DNA of 64,000 nt from Mesobacillus campisalis. GTDB taxonomy: Bacteria; Bacillota; Bacilli; Bacillales; Cytobacillaceae. The first letter of the stretch is position 1; each line of letters begins with the position of its first letter. Positions 33,587-42,159 of this stretch are shown here, piece after piece. The stretch lies in assembly GCF_000986785.1 (NCBI RefSeq), contig NZ_LAYY01000009.1, positions 1 to 64,000 of the forward strand. The letters run 5' to 3'. The position numbers were made by a program, and so were the translations under genes. The notes under the pieces were generated by a model that saw only the letters and a list, made by a program, of their open reading frames with translations, made no database searches and had not been told where the DNA came from.

Positions 33587-33770
33587 TTCTTTTAGTTCTC
33601 TCTGCAACTTTTTTTAGTTTCATCCATAATAATTGAAATTTTTATTGTCTAGTGCAATAGGTTGTTGCATATTTAAACTATTTGCACAATTTGGCGAAAA
33701 ACCCTTGTTAATACCTCCTATTTTCTGTTACTATTTTCTAGTATTTAGTGAAAAAGGAGTCGTATTTACA

Positions 33771-33941
33771 ATGTTATCCTCAAATAGTGTTGAAAAAAGC
33801 AACCTTGTTCAGAGCATTCAATTGTTGCGACAAGAGATGATTGAGACGGGACTTAAGGAAGGACTTACGAGTAAGAAGACAATTGAACTTAGTCAAAAAC
33901 TAGATAGATTTATTGCTAAATATCAATTTTTAATTAACTAA
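33771..33941 (+). CDS. Spo0E-like aspartyl-phosphate phosphatase (56 aa)
   Basis: Two-helix Spo0E-family phosphatase that removes phosphate from Spo0A~P or similar regulators and delays sporulation. Helix 1 is LVQSIQLLRQEMIETGLKEG. Helix 2 carries the signature TIELSQKLDRFIAKY (family S-Q-x-L-D). The start is the ATG at 33771 behind AAAGGAG; the longer frame would add a hydrophobic head foreign to the family. Confidence 0.85.
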   Translation: MLSSNSVEKSNLVQSIQLLRQEMIETGLKEGLTSKKTIELSQKLDRFIAKYQFLIN

Positions 33942-33977
33942 TTGGCAATTCGGGTAAGTCGAATAAAACATCCCCTT

Positions 33978-34048
33978 ATTCCACTAAACCCCGTTAGTTC
34001 AATAAGGACTTTGCAAAAAGGCCGCCAATCTAGGATCAAGCACCGATT
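33978..34048 (-). repeat. Dispersed terminator-like repeat, copy
   Basis: CCACTAAACCCCGTTAGTTC, short A-run, GGCCGCCAATC..GGATCAAGCACC; 14 bases behind the gene ending at 34062. Confidence 0.65.
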
Positions 34049-34061
34049 AATTTTAGAACAT

Positions 34062-34529
34062 CTATTTAACCATCGTTATAAAAGCAGTGGAGCCTTTTTT
34101 AAATTCAATTTTCTTAACAAATCCAAACTTCTCATATAGATGAATGGCTCTCTGATTAAACTTCGCCACCGTTAACCGATTTTGGACATCGTTAAAATTG
34201 CCCTGGATATGTTCAAGAATAAAGGAAAAGAAGGTAAAACCAAATCCCTGGCCTGTTAATTCAGGTTTCATACCAATCCCTATATCAATTAGTTCCTCGG
34301 AATAGGCACCAAATTGATTGCCAATAGGAACTCTTGCAGAGTCTCCAATACAAAAAAAGCCAACTAACTTATCATTTTGGTCAAGAACTGCATAATACTG
34401 ATTTTCAAGCATTTCCTTTAATGCATCAGAAGTCAACTCATTGTTATAAAAATCATATGGTGCAGCGTATTTCCAGTCTAAAATCTCTTCGGCAAAGTCT
34501 GTGTTCATATTTCTAATATTCAATTGCAT
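34062..34529 (-). CDS. GNAT-family N-acetyltransferase
   Basis: GNAT protein of 155 aa. An N-terminal WKYAAPYDFYNN segment is followed by YAVLDQNDKLVGFFCIGDS, the acetyl-CoA-binding IGMKPELTGQGFGFTFFSFILEH, and AIHLYEKFGFVKK. The WxYxxPYxxYN head is typical of a Bacillus GNAT subgroup. Ribosome site GGGGATAAA. Substrate unknown. Confidence 0.88.
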   Translation of the reverse strand: MQLNIRNMNTDFAEEILDWKYAAPYDFYNNELTSDALKEMLENQYYAVLDQNDKLVGFFCIGDSARVPIGNQFGAYSEELIDIGIGMKPELTGQGFGFTFFSFILEHIQGNFNDVQNRLTVAKFNQRAIHLYEKFGFVKKIEFKKGSTAFITMVK

Positions 34530-34655
34530 TTTATCCCCTTCAATTCAGCAGATAATTACTCTAATCACTTCAATTAATTCTCCATTTTTAATAAACTTGC
34601 CTTATTCTTTTCCTCCATTTGAATTCTTGCTTCAATTTTGGGGCTTTAGATTTCG

Positions 34656-34775
34656 TGTCAGTGCCTCTTTTTCTGCCCCTCGACCCATTTTGGGTACTGA
34701 CACCGTCTGTCAGTGCCTCTTTTCCTGCTCTTCAACCAATTTTGGGTACTGACACCACCTGTCAGTGCCTCTTCA
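34656..34775 (+). repeat. Short 52-bp tandem hairpin array (three units)
   Basis: TGTCAGTGCC recurs at 34656, 34708 and 34760 (52-bp steps). Each unit holds GGTACTGA..TCAGTGCC followed by CTTTTTCT-like tracts. Same family as the long array at 47.4 kb. Confidence 0.85.
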
Positions 34776-35240
34776 CTTTACTTCTATGGCAAACGCGTAA
34801 TGAGCATCTCCATTTGATACGTTTTCTTCCTTTTCATCCATCCACCATGCTCCATACGAATAGTAATAAACCCCTTTCTGTGATGGTGCCAAGAAATGAT
34901 TGTTACTTAATTTAACTTCTGATTCCTCATTGTTGCTTATTTGGAGAAGATGGATCTTATTTGGCTTTGGTTCATACTCCATAACAAAAGTTATCTTTTC
35001 ACCAGGGTTTACCTCAATTGGGTCCCTTCCTTCTAAGAGTTCGATTGGTCCAGGTGCATCCGCACATTCGGACATACCATTGTATGACCAACAATAAGTC
35101 CCAAGTACCGTTTCGGATGTTTCGTTAGTAATCTCTATAAAGGCTTTTGGTGGCTTGGGTTCTTCTTGGGTCAAACCAATATTGGTGCACCCTGTCATGA
35201 TGAACCCTAAAAAAACTAAGATAAAGAAACGTTGCTTCAT
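34773..35240 (-). CDS. Lipoprotein of unknown function (155 aa)
   Basis: Lipoprotein signal peptide MKQRFFILVFLGFIMTGC with the lipobox at the Cys. The mature domain is an Ig-like strand-rich body (FIEITNETSETVLGTYCWSY, EVNPGEKITFVMEY, YYYSYGAWWMD). The motif GTYCWSYNGMSECAD suggests a disulfide. The ATG at 35240 follows GGAGGG. A broken duplicate of its 3' end lies at 36063. Function unknown. Confidence 0.8.
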   Translation of the reverse strand: MKQRFFILVFLGFIMTGCTNIGLTQEEPKPPKAFIEITNETSETVLGTYCWSYNGMSECADAPGPIELLEGRDPIEVNPGEKITFVMEYEPKPNKIHLLQISNNEESEVKLSNNHFLAPSQKGVYYYSYGAWWMDEKEENVSNGDAHYAFAIEVK

Positions 35241-35344
35241 AAATTTCCCTCCAATCAGGAATTCGTTCATCTATCTAGACGAAGGTTGTTATAACATTGT
35301 TGCATTGCAAGCTAATTAATGGAAAAAAATTTAAATTTAGGAAA

Positions 35345-35386
35345 AAACAAAAAGGCGGTGGTTCCTTCTGGAATCACCCGCCCTTT
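35345..35386 (-). repeat. Dispersed repeat, core copy
   Basis: A-run plus GGCGGTGGTTCC..GGAATCACCCGCC, an 11-bp stem; on the minus strand a T-run follows. Lies 8 bases behind the membrane gene ending at 35395. Confidence 0.75.
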
Positions 35387-35394
35387 ATTGAATC

Positions 35395-35577
35395 CTACCA
35401 CTGGCCATAAAACATTATTCTTTCCATTACAGAGACTATAAGTGTCGTAACTATGTTAGCGGTTACAATCACTGATAGAAGCACACGGAAATTATCTGAA
35501 TGTTTCTTTAGGTAAAAATATATGATCGGGACTTCAATTGAAATAGTGAAAAACAGATTTACTCTCTCCCATCCAAT
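35395..35577 (-). CDS. Small two-helix membrane protein, probable non-AUG start
   Basis: Frame overlapping the end of the upstream gene, reading GWERVNLFFTISIEVPIIYF, then LLSVIVTANIVTTLIVSV, ending RIMFYGQW. Two membrane helices, ~60 residues. No ATG, GTG or TTG is available; an ATT at 35577 lies 9 bases after GGAGGT, which is embedded in the upstream gene. The coherent membrane profile and terminator behind it argue it is expressed by coupling. Family uncertain. Confidence 0.5.
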   Translation of the reverse strand: MGWERVNLFFTISIEVPIIYFYLKKHSDNFRVLLSVIVTANIVTTLIVSVMERIMFYGQW

Positions 35578-36034
35578 GACCAGTAACCTCCGACTAATCC
35601 AGCGTCTTCCACTCCATAAGGAAACGACGTGCCGCCTACGACCTTATTATCAACAACGTAAACATAGGCGTAAACTTTACCTTTAGATTTTAAGCCGCCA
35701 CAACATTCCCATTTATCTAATGGATGATTCTTGACAATGAATTTTTCAACATCTACTGTTTTTCCGATATATGGATGATGGTCATCCCCCGACACCTTCC
35801 AATAAAAGCTATAAGGCATCGACTCAATTTTACTTTCTGTGATTTTATATTTTTCTTGTTGTTGTTCATAAGAAAGTACCTTATAACCTTGAAGTTCAAG
35901 ATATTCTTTTGCAACGGTTGCAGTTTCAGATAAATCCTCATCGCTGATAACTCTTTTCCCAGATAGCCAATCAACCCTAAAAGTAGCACAACAAACAATA
36001 AGAGCACCTTAAAAAAGTTCAATTCATCCCACAC
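35559..36034 (-). pseudogene. Frameshifted membrane-anchored hypothetical gene
   Basis: One frame gives an N-terminal anchor (NFFKVLLLFVVLLLGLIGYLG). After a shift at the A-run near 35950 (GGGAAAAGAG) the next frame continues ISDEDLSETATVAKEYLELQ, SYEQQQEKYKITES, then PYSFYWKVSGDDHHPYIGK and a C-terminal GGYWSLDGRE. Restoring one A yields a ~158-aa anchored protein with a YpmB/peptidase-propeptide-like extracellular part. Start at 36034 or just upstream. Either a real lesion or a homopolymer error. Confidence 0.7.
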
Positions 36035-36062
36035 TTTATTGGAATGCTCTTTTTAATCATCT

Positions 36063-36165
36063 TCTTTAGCTTTTATGGCAAATGCCTAATTAGCCTCCAC
36101 ATTTGATACGTATTCTCCCTTTTTATCCATCCACCAAAATATCCTGCCTATTAGTGACACAAGAT
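36063..36165 (-). pseudogene. Relic of a lipoprotein 3' end
   Basis: Encodes FWWMDKKGEYVSNVEAN, stop, AFAIKAK. This aligns with AWWMDEKEENVSNGDAHYAFAIEVK of the lipoprotein at 34773. A Tyr codon has become TAG. Only the last third remains. Confidence 0.75.
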
Positions 36166-36182
36166 GGATAAATTTATCCCTT

Positions 36183-36689
36183 TTATTTATTAATTTCGTA
36201 CACTAATTCATCAAACAATTTTCCATCAGTATAAAGCAATATCGCCCATTCACCTGCCTTTGGAATGTTCACACTTGAAGGTGCGTGTGCATCTGCTCCA
36301 TTATTCTCTCCTCCAAGCTCAATCGTCCAACCAGAACCTGTTGTTAGGAGTGGATGGACAGTTTTGGTTTCTCTGTGAAAACCAACTACTGTTAGTTTTG
36401 TCTCCTGGGGATGTTCAATCCCCCAAAGGTGCCACATCCACTTTTGATTGGTATTTATGCTTGGCATATCGGCACCGATAACACCTGATTTATTTTTATT
36501 TCCGACCATATTGTCATTGAATGTCACGGCTTTTCTATCCCAATCAACTTTCTCAAAATCACTTTCTTCCACAAAATCCGGTATACCTTCGGGTGAATCC
36601 GACTTACTGTCTATGGTTTCATTTGTGGAGCACCCTACTATCAAAAATAGAATATAAAAGAAAATAAACATCATAGATTTTAGTTTCAA
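36183..36689 (-). CDS. Lipoprotein, DUF4871-like
   Basis: Lipoprotein signal MKLKSMMFIFFYILFLIVGC. The mature part reads FVEESDFEKVDWDRKAVTF, then WMWHLWGIEHPQETKLTVVGFH and an immunoglobulin-like C-terminus (SSVNIPKAGEWAILLYTDG). It resembles the DUF4871 lipoproteins of bacilli, from memory, with modest certainty. TTG start with GGGGGAGG upstream. Function unknown. Confidence 0.7.
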   Translation of the reverse strand: MKLKSMMFIFFYILFLIVGCSTNETIDSKSDSPEGIPDFVEESDFEKVDWDRKAVTFNDNMVGNKNKSGVIGADMPSINTNQKWMWHLWGIEHPQETKLTVVGFHRETKTVHPLLTTGSGWTIELGGENNGADAHAPSSVNIPKAGEWAILLYTDGKLFDELVYEINK

Positions 36690-36704
36690 GAAATCCTCCC
36701 CCTT

Positions 36705-36850
36705 TGTTTAAAATCGTAATTCCAAAAAAAAGCGTTAATCCTCCCCGGTTTAACGCCCTTTTTGTCGACAAAGAAAATATTACTAAACAAAAACTGTGAT
36801 TTCTGTCCATTGAATTTATTATTTAACCTGCCCTTTAGTGCAAAAGGAAC
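36705..36850 (-). repeat. Dispersed repeat, two partial copies
   Basis: A core (AGCGTTAATCC..GGTTTAACGCCC, 36728-36762) and a separate outer end (AACCTGCCC, 36823-36833). Confidence 0.55.
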
Positions 36851-36889
36851 AGCCGTCTCCACCTGTTTAACATAAAATAAGGCGCATAG

Positions 36890-37255
36890 TCAGGGTGTAA
36901 ATAGGGGGATAAGTTTCACATCCACAAATTCGAAGATTGCAAAGGATATAATTAAAAGAGTGTATATTCTACCTTTAGTTTTATGCCTGAGATAGAAGCC
37001 CATTATTAAACCTATAAACCCACCAATTATCCCATCGGTTAAAGCAAGAGGGATAAGAAATAATAGGTCAGGAAATGTTGGCAATATCACTTCGGCTAAT
37101 TCGTTGAATAGGACAGTGGGGATAAAATGCAATAGGTCAGATGCTAAGTGTTCTGCTTGTTTTTTAAATAGAAACATAAACAATAAATTTAATAGTAAGG
37201 ATAAAACAAGGTAAACAAAAAACCCTTTATAAAATATATTTTTCCCTTGCAACAA
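36890..37255 (-). CDS. Hypothetical membrane protein (121 aa)
   Basis: Hydrophobic segments at ~12-29 (FFVYLVLSLLLNLLFMFLF), 60-86 (IPLALTDGIIGGFIGLIMGF) and 97-113 (YTLLIISFAIFEFVDV), with a short basic loop (YLRHKTKGR). TTG start after AGGGGAG. No family recognised. Confidence 0.65.
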   Translation of the reverse strand: MLQGKNIFYKGFFVYLVLSLLLNLLFMFLFKKQAEHLASDLLHFIPTVLFNELAEVILPTFPDLLFLIPLALTDGIIGGFIGLIMGFYLRHKTKGRIYTLLIISFAIFEFVDVKLIPLFTP

Positions 37256-37437
37256 ATTAACTCCCCCTACAATTCACTTTTATCACTTAGTGTAATTTTA
37301 CACTAAATCCGCCATTTAATACAATAACTGGAATTATTTCTTTTAAACATGTATTAAATGTAAGGTATTTGGAGGTTATTTTACTGCTTCCTGGTCAAAT
37401 TCGTTTTGCACCTAGATGTACAAAAGAAATTTGTTAA

Positions 37438-37472
37438 AAAAGCAACGTGGGATTTTTCCCACGTTGCTTTCT
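37438..37472. terminator. Bidirectional terminator
   Basis: Fourteen-bp stem AAAGCAACGTGGGA / TCCCACGTTGCTTT with a four-base loop; 24 bases behind the MocR-type gene. Confidence 0.9.
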
Positions 37473-37496
37473 TTAGAGTTTGTTCACAATATAAAA

Positions 37497-38927
37497 CTAT
37501 ACAGATTTTAAAGCTTCTGCAAATCGGCTTATACCTTTATGAATATTTGGTTGCTTTTCCTTTGCGTAAGTGAATCTTACATACTCCTTGGCTGTTCCCA
37601 TGGTCGAGCCTGGAACGTAAATGACCCCTATCTTTATGGATTCCTCAAAAAGTTTTGTTTCGTTGAACTCATTTTTAATCTTGCACCACAGGTGAATCCC
37701 ACCCTGAGGGGTGGTAAACTCCACCTGCTCCTTTAGAAAAGACTCCAGGCTAATGACGATTTGATCTCTCCGATTCTTCAACTCTTCTACCAAATGATTG
37801 ATATGGGCATCAAAGTGATCGGATTCCAGGAATTCATTTGCTATCCATTGAGTAAAGCTTCCGTGGCCGAAATCCACCTGCTGTTTGGCATCGGATAACC
37901 GTTCAATCACAGGCTTAGGACCAATAATCCATCCGATTCTCAGCCCTGAAGCGACGATTTTTGACAAGGAACTAATATATAGGACGTTCCCGTGAAAATC
38001 CATAGCCTTTAACGGAGACGCATCTTCACGGGAAAAGGAAGTCAGGCTATAAGGATCGTCCTCTACTACAGGAATTCCATGTTCAGACGATATTTCCAGG
38101 ATCCTTTTGCGGCGTTGAGGATGAAGGTAGGCACCGGTTGGATTTTGAAAAGCTGGATTTAAAAAGATCATTTTAATCCGATGTTTTTTATGTAGGGCGA
38201 GCACATCATCCGGATTCACCCCGTCTTTATCTACAGGCAATAGAAATGGTCTTAATCCGGCTGACTTAAATACTGGAAGACTATACGCGTATGAAGGATC
38301 CTCCATAGCGATGGCGTCTCCTGGTTTTAACAGACATTGAACCACTAGATGCAAGGCCTGTTGGGCACCAGAGGTAATTAGAATCGAGGATGGATTCACT
38401 TCGATTCCCCGTTTCTCTATTACATGTTTCGCAATGGCGCTCCTAAGAGCCTCACTTCCTTGTGGATGGTCATACCCAAGGCTTCCCTTGAATGTTCTCG
38501 ACATAGTGATCTCCTGCAAAGGTGCCATCGGAAATAGATCGTCGGACAGTTCACCGCTGGCCAGGTTAATAAGATTATGCTCGCCCATTTCCTTTCGGAT
38601 CCTTTGCATAACGGGCAAGTTTGGCAGAAATGAGCCCGCTTCGATGTACCGGTTCCAGCTCGGTATACGTTTTTTGGTCATTCCCCATATATCCTTGCTG
38701 ATGGTGGTGCCGCTCCCCCGTCTTCGTTCAATCAGACCATTCGATTCCAGTTCATCATAAGCTGCCACGACGGTACTTCTGTTAATACCAAATTGGTCGG
38801 CCAACTGGCGTTCAGAAGGCAACGGCCGATCAGGAGGAAAGGACCCATCAGCAATTCCATTTTCAATATACTCAGCCAACTGTTTATAAATTGGTTTTTT
38901 TGCTTTTCTATCCGGTTTCCAATCCAT
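37497..38927 (-). CDS. MocR/GabR-type regulator (GntR HTH fused to aminotransferase)
   Basis: N-terminal GntR winged helix (KPIYKQLAEYIENGIADGSF, LADQFGINRSTVVAAYDELE) joined to a fold-type I aminotransferase domain. PLP-domain marks are ITSGAQQALHLVVQCLLKPG, FLNPAFQNPTG, VVEDDPYSL and the PLP Lys in SSLSKIVASGLRIG. Length 476 aa is usual. Such proteins sense amino acids or vitamin B6 through PLP and control nearby transport or metabolism genes. An EamA transporter lies 2.3 kb away on the same strand and could be a target. Confidence 0.9.
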   Translation of the reverse strand: MDWKPDRKAKKPIYKQLAEYIENGIADGSFPPDRPLPSERQLADQFGINRSTVVAAYDELESNGLIERRRGSGTTISKDIWGMTKKRIPSWNRYIEAGSFLPNLPVMQRIRKEMGEHNLINLASGELSDDLFPMAPLQEITMSRTFKGSLGYDHPQGSEALRSAIAKHVIEKRGIEVNPSSILITSGAQQALHLVVQCLLKPGDAIAMEDPSYAYSLPVFKSAGLRPFLLPVDKDGVNPDDVLALHKKHRIKMIFLNPAFQNPTGAYLHPQRRKRILEISSEHGIPVVEDDPYSLTSFSREDASPLKAMDFHGNVLYISSLSKIVASGLRIGWIIGPKPVIERLSDAKQQVDFGHGSFTQWIANEFLESDHFDAHINHLVEELKNRRDQIVISLESFLKEQVEFTTPQGGIHLWCKIKNEFNETKLFEESIKIGVIYVPGSTMGTAKEYVRFTYAKEKQPNIHKGISRFAEALKSV

Positions 38928-39014
38928 TCTTACACACCTTTCCTGGCTTACATGATCGCTTATTTGAACCGTTCTTTTCTGTCGCTGCTATTAAGGATAA
39001 CCATTAGATAGGCA

Positions 39015-39048
39015 AATAACCTATCGCTATTTCAGGCGATAGGTTATT
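39015..39048. terminator. Bidirectional terminator
   Basis: AATAACCTATCGC / GCGATAGGTTATT 13-bp perfect stem; behind the 64-aa membrane gene on the minus strand. Confidence 0.75.
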
Positions 39049-39060
39049 CATTATAAATTT

Positions 39061-39255
39061 TTATGAAAACCATTGAATGTAGGCTCCAAGCGTAATGAGA
39101 GAAAGCAATATAACAATAACATATATAAAAGTTAGGTTGGTTGTGTTTCGCTTTGCAGCATTTCCATACCCCTCATCGCCCTTTCCTGCTACTAGCAGTG
39201 TTGATATAATGGAAAATATTAAAATAATGGCAACTAGAGTTAATGCTAAACCCAT
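39061..39255 (-). CDS. Small two-helix membrane protein (64 aa)
   Basis: Helices at ~3-24 (LALTLVAIILIFSIISTLLVA) and ~43-60 (FIYVIVILLSLITLGAYI), joined by a polar loop (GKGDEGYGNAAKRNTTN). Ribosome site GAGAGG before ATG. Function unknown. Confidence 0.65.
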   Translation of the reverse strand: MGLALTLVAIILIFSIISTLLVAGKGDEGYGNAAKRNTTNLTFIYVIVILLSLITLGAYIQWFS

Positions 39256-39349
39256 GTCAATACCTCTCCCTAAATGTACTTTTACTATGCTTATATCAAA
39301 TTTTATAATATAGATCCAGACTAATTATAACGACAGGTAATGCATTGGT

Positions 39350-39505
39350 AACCATCCAATTTTCAAATAAATCCCCCATCCACTTATAAATAGTAGTATC
39401 AGTATAAGGAACGAAGCAACGGATCAAGCCTTCACTCCGTTAGCAGGAGGAAGGGTTCTTCCGGGAAGCTAGTGGTTGGTCAAAACTCTTACCAATTGGA
39501 TGGTT
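39350..39505 (+). ncRNA. Candidate structured RNA / leader element
   Basis: A closing stem AACCATCCAATT / AATTGGATGGTT (39350-39361, 39494-39505) is 12 bp and perfect. Nested inside are CCAtCCACT / AGTGGtTGG (39376-39384, 39471-39479), AACGGA / TCCGTT (39418-39423, 39436-39441) and GGAAG / CTTCC (39449-39453, 39458-39462). No known riboswitch consensus was recognised. It ends ~100 bases before the YfmQ-like gene. It could be a leader, an independent RNA or a small inverted-repeat element. Confidence 0.5.
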
Positions 39506-39608
39506 TCTTACATCAATTAGTATATTACTATTATATGTGCGACAATCTGAAGTACAAACAAAACGATACTAAAATAAACTAAATCATATAGTTAGGAGTT
39601 TAAATGGC

Positions 39609-40064
39609 ATGACATGGACCGTTGTTATTTCGTTATTGCTTGGAATTTTATTAAAATTCTTGATGTGTCCTCCGAGTGCAGTTGGGCACTGGTTTATTAG
39701 TAAATTTGCACTTCATCAAAAACTTCATACAAGGGATGTTACTGTAACATTCAACGGAAAGGCATTAGACGGGGAAGGAAAAATTAGATTGACTGAAAGC
39801 TTCAATGAAGCGATATTCTTACAAAAACACCCCATATTCCCGGGTAATGAACATTTATTCCTTAAGCCTGAGACTAATGTAACCCCCATAGTCATCACCG
39901 GAAAAAGAGGCAAACACGATGTAAACATCCATGTTTATCGCTACGATGACCATGTTCATGTAGTTAGGCAATATAAGAAAAAAGTTGTATCTTATAGTCT
40001 GCGCTCAGATTATCTTCAAAACTTCCCCAAATTTGTTAAGGTAGAAAGTACAAATGAAATATGA
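39609..40064 (+). CDS. YfmQ-like protein (151 aa)
   Basis: Short N-terminal hydrophobic helix (WTVVISLLLGILLKFLM), then a soluble strand-rich domain (RDVTVTFNGKALDGEGKIRL, TPIVITGKRGKHDVNIHVYRYDDHVHVVRQ). It resembles the YfmQ family of Bacillus, whose role is not established. The ATG at 39609 has AGGAG nine bases upstream; an earlier ATG gives only two codons. Preceded by a highly structured region. Confidence 0.7.
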   Translation: MTWTVVISLLLGILLKFLMCPPSAVGHWFISKFALHQKLHTRDVTVTFNGKALDGEGKIRLTESFNEAIFLQKHPIFPGNEHLFLKPETNVTPIVITGKRGKHDVNIHVYRYDDHVHVVRQYKKKVVSYSLRSDYLQNFPKFVKVESTNEI

Positions 40065-40078
40065 AAACTTATGAAGGA

Positions 40079-40103
40079 AGGAGCCAAAATAAAACTGGCT
40101 CCT
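40079..40103 (+). terminator. Hairpin terminator (weak T-run)
   Basis: AGGAGCCA / TGGCTCCT stem with a nine-base loop after the YfmQ-like gene. Confidence 0.55.
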
Positions 40104-40165
40104 CTTAGTGTACAACCCCTTACTTCCTCTGCATCTTCAGTAACAAACCCTATTGCTTGTATCAC

Positions 40166-41173
40166 TCAATTCATCATTTGATTGCGTTCTTCCATTTGAG
40201 GTGGTTCTTCCATCCAGCCATTTTTGATCATTATTTTTGCACCTCTATGTGCATATTCAAATATATCTTTCATAAAAATAGTCGTTTTGGCCGGTAAATC
40301 GTTTCGTAAACTAAAAGCGGTACCCAATGAGCCACTGCCCATGGAAAAACTGCAAAATAGGCTTGTACAATACATCATCATTTTTTCGGAAAATGGTGCT
40401 AATGTTGAACGGGTTGCATTGCCACCTGATGCTTGAGGGATTTGGATCCCGTCTTGAAGTAAGATTTCACTTAATTCCTTTACAATGCTTTTAGCAAGTT
40501 CAGCTCCATCATTAAAATAGTCTTTAACTTCTCCTTCATTTGCACATTGAGCAAAACCCGTAATCATTTGAATCCCAAAGATATTTGATTCAATTGAATG
40601 ATGGATATGGGCAACTTCTACTGTATTTAATGTGCGTTTTTCGCTAAATGGATTAATGGGGAACCCACCCAAATAGTTGTTATCTTTTACAAATTCAACC
40701 GACTTTGGCATCGAAACATAAGGGGATCTAACAAGTAACCCCTTCTCAAGTAAATATTGTGTGCAAAGGTTGTAATACTTTTGAGTTAATGCCGTTAGCT
40801 CTTTAAAAATCATGATTATATCTTCTCGATAGGCCATAGTTATATTCAATGAGTGAAGCCCCATGCTTATTTCTTTTAACAGTCGAATAAACATGATGTC
40901 AAAACCATTATCATATAACTTCGGCACCTCTTTGTTAACATCTTGTGCAGTAAACCCAACTGGTATCACAGCCCCTTCATTTTGAAAGGTTTCTGCGATT
41001 ATACTAACATAATTGTCAATCTCCTCATATAAACTTGCCATAATATCCTTGGCTTTTTCGTCATCGGCTTTCTCGATAAAATATTCCAATAAACGTAAAA
41101 TCATTGTCTTCTCTTGATATGTAAGCCACAATGTACCTAATTCAGATGACGTAATTGCAGGTTTTTCTGGCAT
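40166..41173 (-). CDS. DUF3231 family protein
   Basis: Second DUF3231 protein in the window (335 aa; paralog at 13183). Two helical repeats begin ITSSELGTLWLTYQEKTMIL and NTVEVAHIHHSIESNIFGIQ, each with the AVIPVGFTAQDV- or IQIPQASGG-type segment. C-terminal KIMIKNGWMEEPPQ matches the paralog's end. Possibly a sporulation-linked, ferritin-like protein; no activity known. Ribosome site AGGAGC. Confidence 0.85.
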   Translation of the reverse strand: MPEKPAITSSELGTLWLTYQEKTMILRLLEYFIEKADDEKAKDIMASLYEEIDNYVSIIAETFQNEGAVIPVGFTAQDVNKEVPKLYDNGFDIMFIRLLKEISMGLHSLNITMAYREDIIMIFKELTALTQKYYNLCTQYLLEKGLLVRSPYVSMPKSVEFVKDNNYLGGFPINPFSEKRTLNTVEVAHIHHSIESNIFGIQMITGFAQCANEGEVKDYFNDGAELAKSIVKELSEILLQDGIQIPQASGGNATRSTLAPFSEKMMMYCTSLFCSFSMGSGSLGTAFSLRNDLPAKTTIFMKDIFEYAHRGAKIMIKNGWMEEPPQMEERNQMMN

Positions 41174-41238
41174 TTAATGCTCCTCCTAGAATTTTCTTGT
41201 TTTATGTTGAGCATTAAATCGTATTATAATCCCGTTTT

Positions 41239-42159
41239 TTATAAAATCTTTTTTGCTACCCTTGGCAGCTTTTTTTCAGGCCCGGGACAAGTTAGCTTTC
41301 TTCGTTGATAAGTTGATAACACTACCCCACCAACGATGAATACGGACCCTATTATTTCTGCCCCCGTTATTGGTTTGTATAGCAGTATCAATCCCATTAT
41401 CATTGCAACAAAAGGTTCCAGATTAGACAATATAGAAGCTTTTGAAGCATCCACATGTCCAATGTAGTTATTCCAAATCAATGTAGCTATGCCGTGAACA
41501 ACAACGGCAGTTCCAATCAGGAAAGACCAATCCGAAATGCTGGAGCTTATTTGTATGGGAGCATCCATGAGAAAGGCAAAAGGGAGCGATACAATCAAGC
41601 CTACAACATTCGAATGGAAGGTAATGGTAAGTGGATCTATTCTATGAGAAAAATGCCTTGTCATAATAATCATTATAGCGAATGTGACCATAGTTATAAC
41701 GATCCAAAATAGACCTTTATCCACTTGTACAGAAGATAGGTTCCCTTTTGTGACAACAAAATATATACCTATCACAGCCACGATAGACCCCAGCAGCATG
41801 CGAATCGTTAATTTTTCTTTCAAAAAAATGGCCGCTAGTACGCTGGTTAATATGGGGGTAGTAGCCAAAATTAATGCGGAGGTTGTAGGATCAGCGGTTT
41901 GAAGTCCTACAAAAAAAGACCATTGGTTTATAAAAACACCAATAATCCCCAGGAGTAAAATGCCGAGTACATCCGATTTATTAATTCGTTTTAAGTGTTT
42001 TTTATAAGAGGATATCCCAATTAAAAACAGTACGATAAACAAAAGTCTAAGCATCGTTAACATGGCTGGGGAAAAATCTTCGACCAGCATCTTTCCAAAC
42101 ACAAAATTGCTTCCCCACACCATTACACATAATGTTAACCAAGCATAAGCCTTAAACAT
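41239..42159 (-). CDS. EamA/DMT-family transporter
   Basis: Ten-helix drug/metabolite transporter with two EamA repeats: WLTLCVMVWGSNFVFGKMLV, and the second repeat beginning LFWIVITMVTFAIMIIMTRH. Typical repeat ends are GLQTADPTTSALILATTPIL and ASILSNLEPFVAMIMGLILL. Likely exports amino acids or metabolites. Length 306 aa is normal. No operon partner; a MocR-type regulator nearby might control it. Confidence 0.85.
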   Translation of the reverse strand: MFKAYAWLTLCVMVWGSNFVFGKMLVEDFSPAMLTMLRLLFIVLFLIGISSYKKHLKRINKSDVLGILLLGIIGVFINQWSFFVGLQTADPTTSALILATTPILTSVLAAIFLKEKLTIRMLLGSIVAVIGIYFVVTKGNLSSVQVDKGLFWIVITMVTFAIMIIMTRHFSHRIDPLTITFHSNVVGLIVSLPFAFLMDAPIQISSSISDWSFLIGTAVVVHGIATLIWNNYIGHVDASKASILSNLEPFVAMIMGLILLYKPITGAEIIGSVFIVGGVVLSTYQRRKLTCPGPEKKLPRVAKKIL

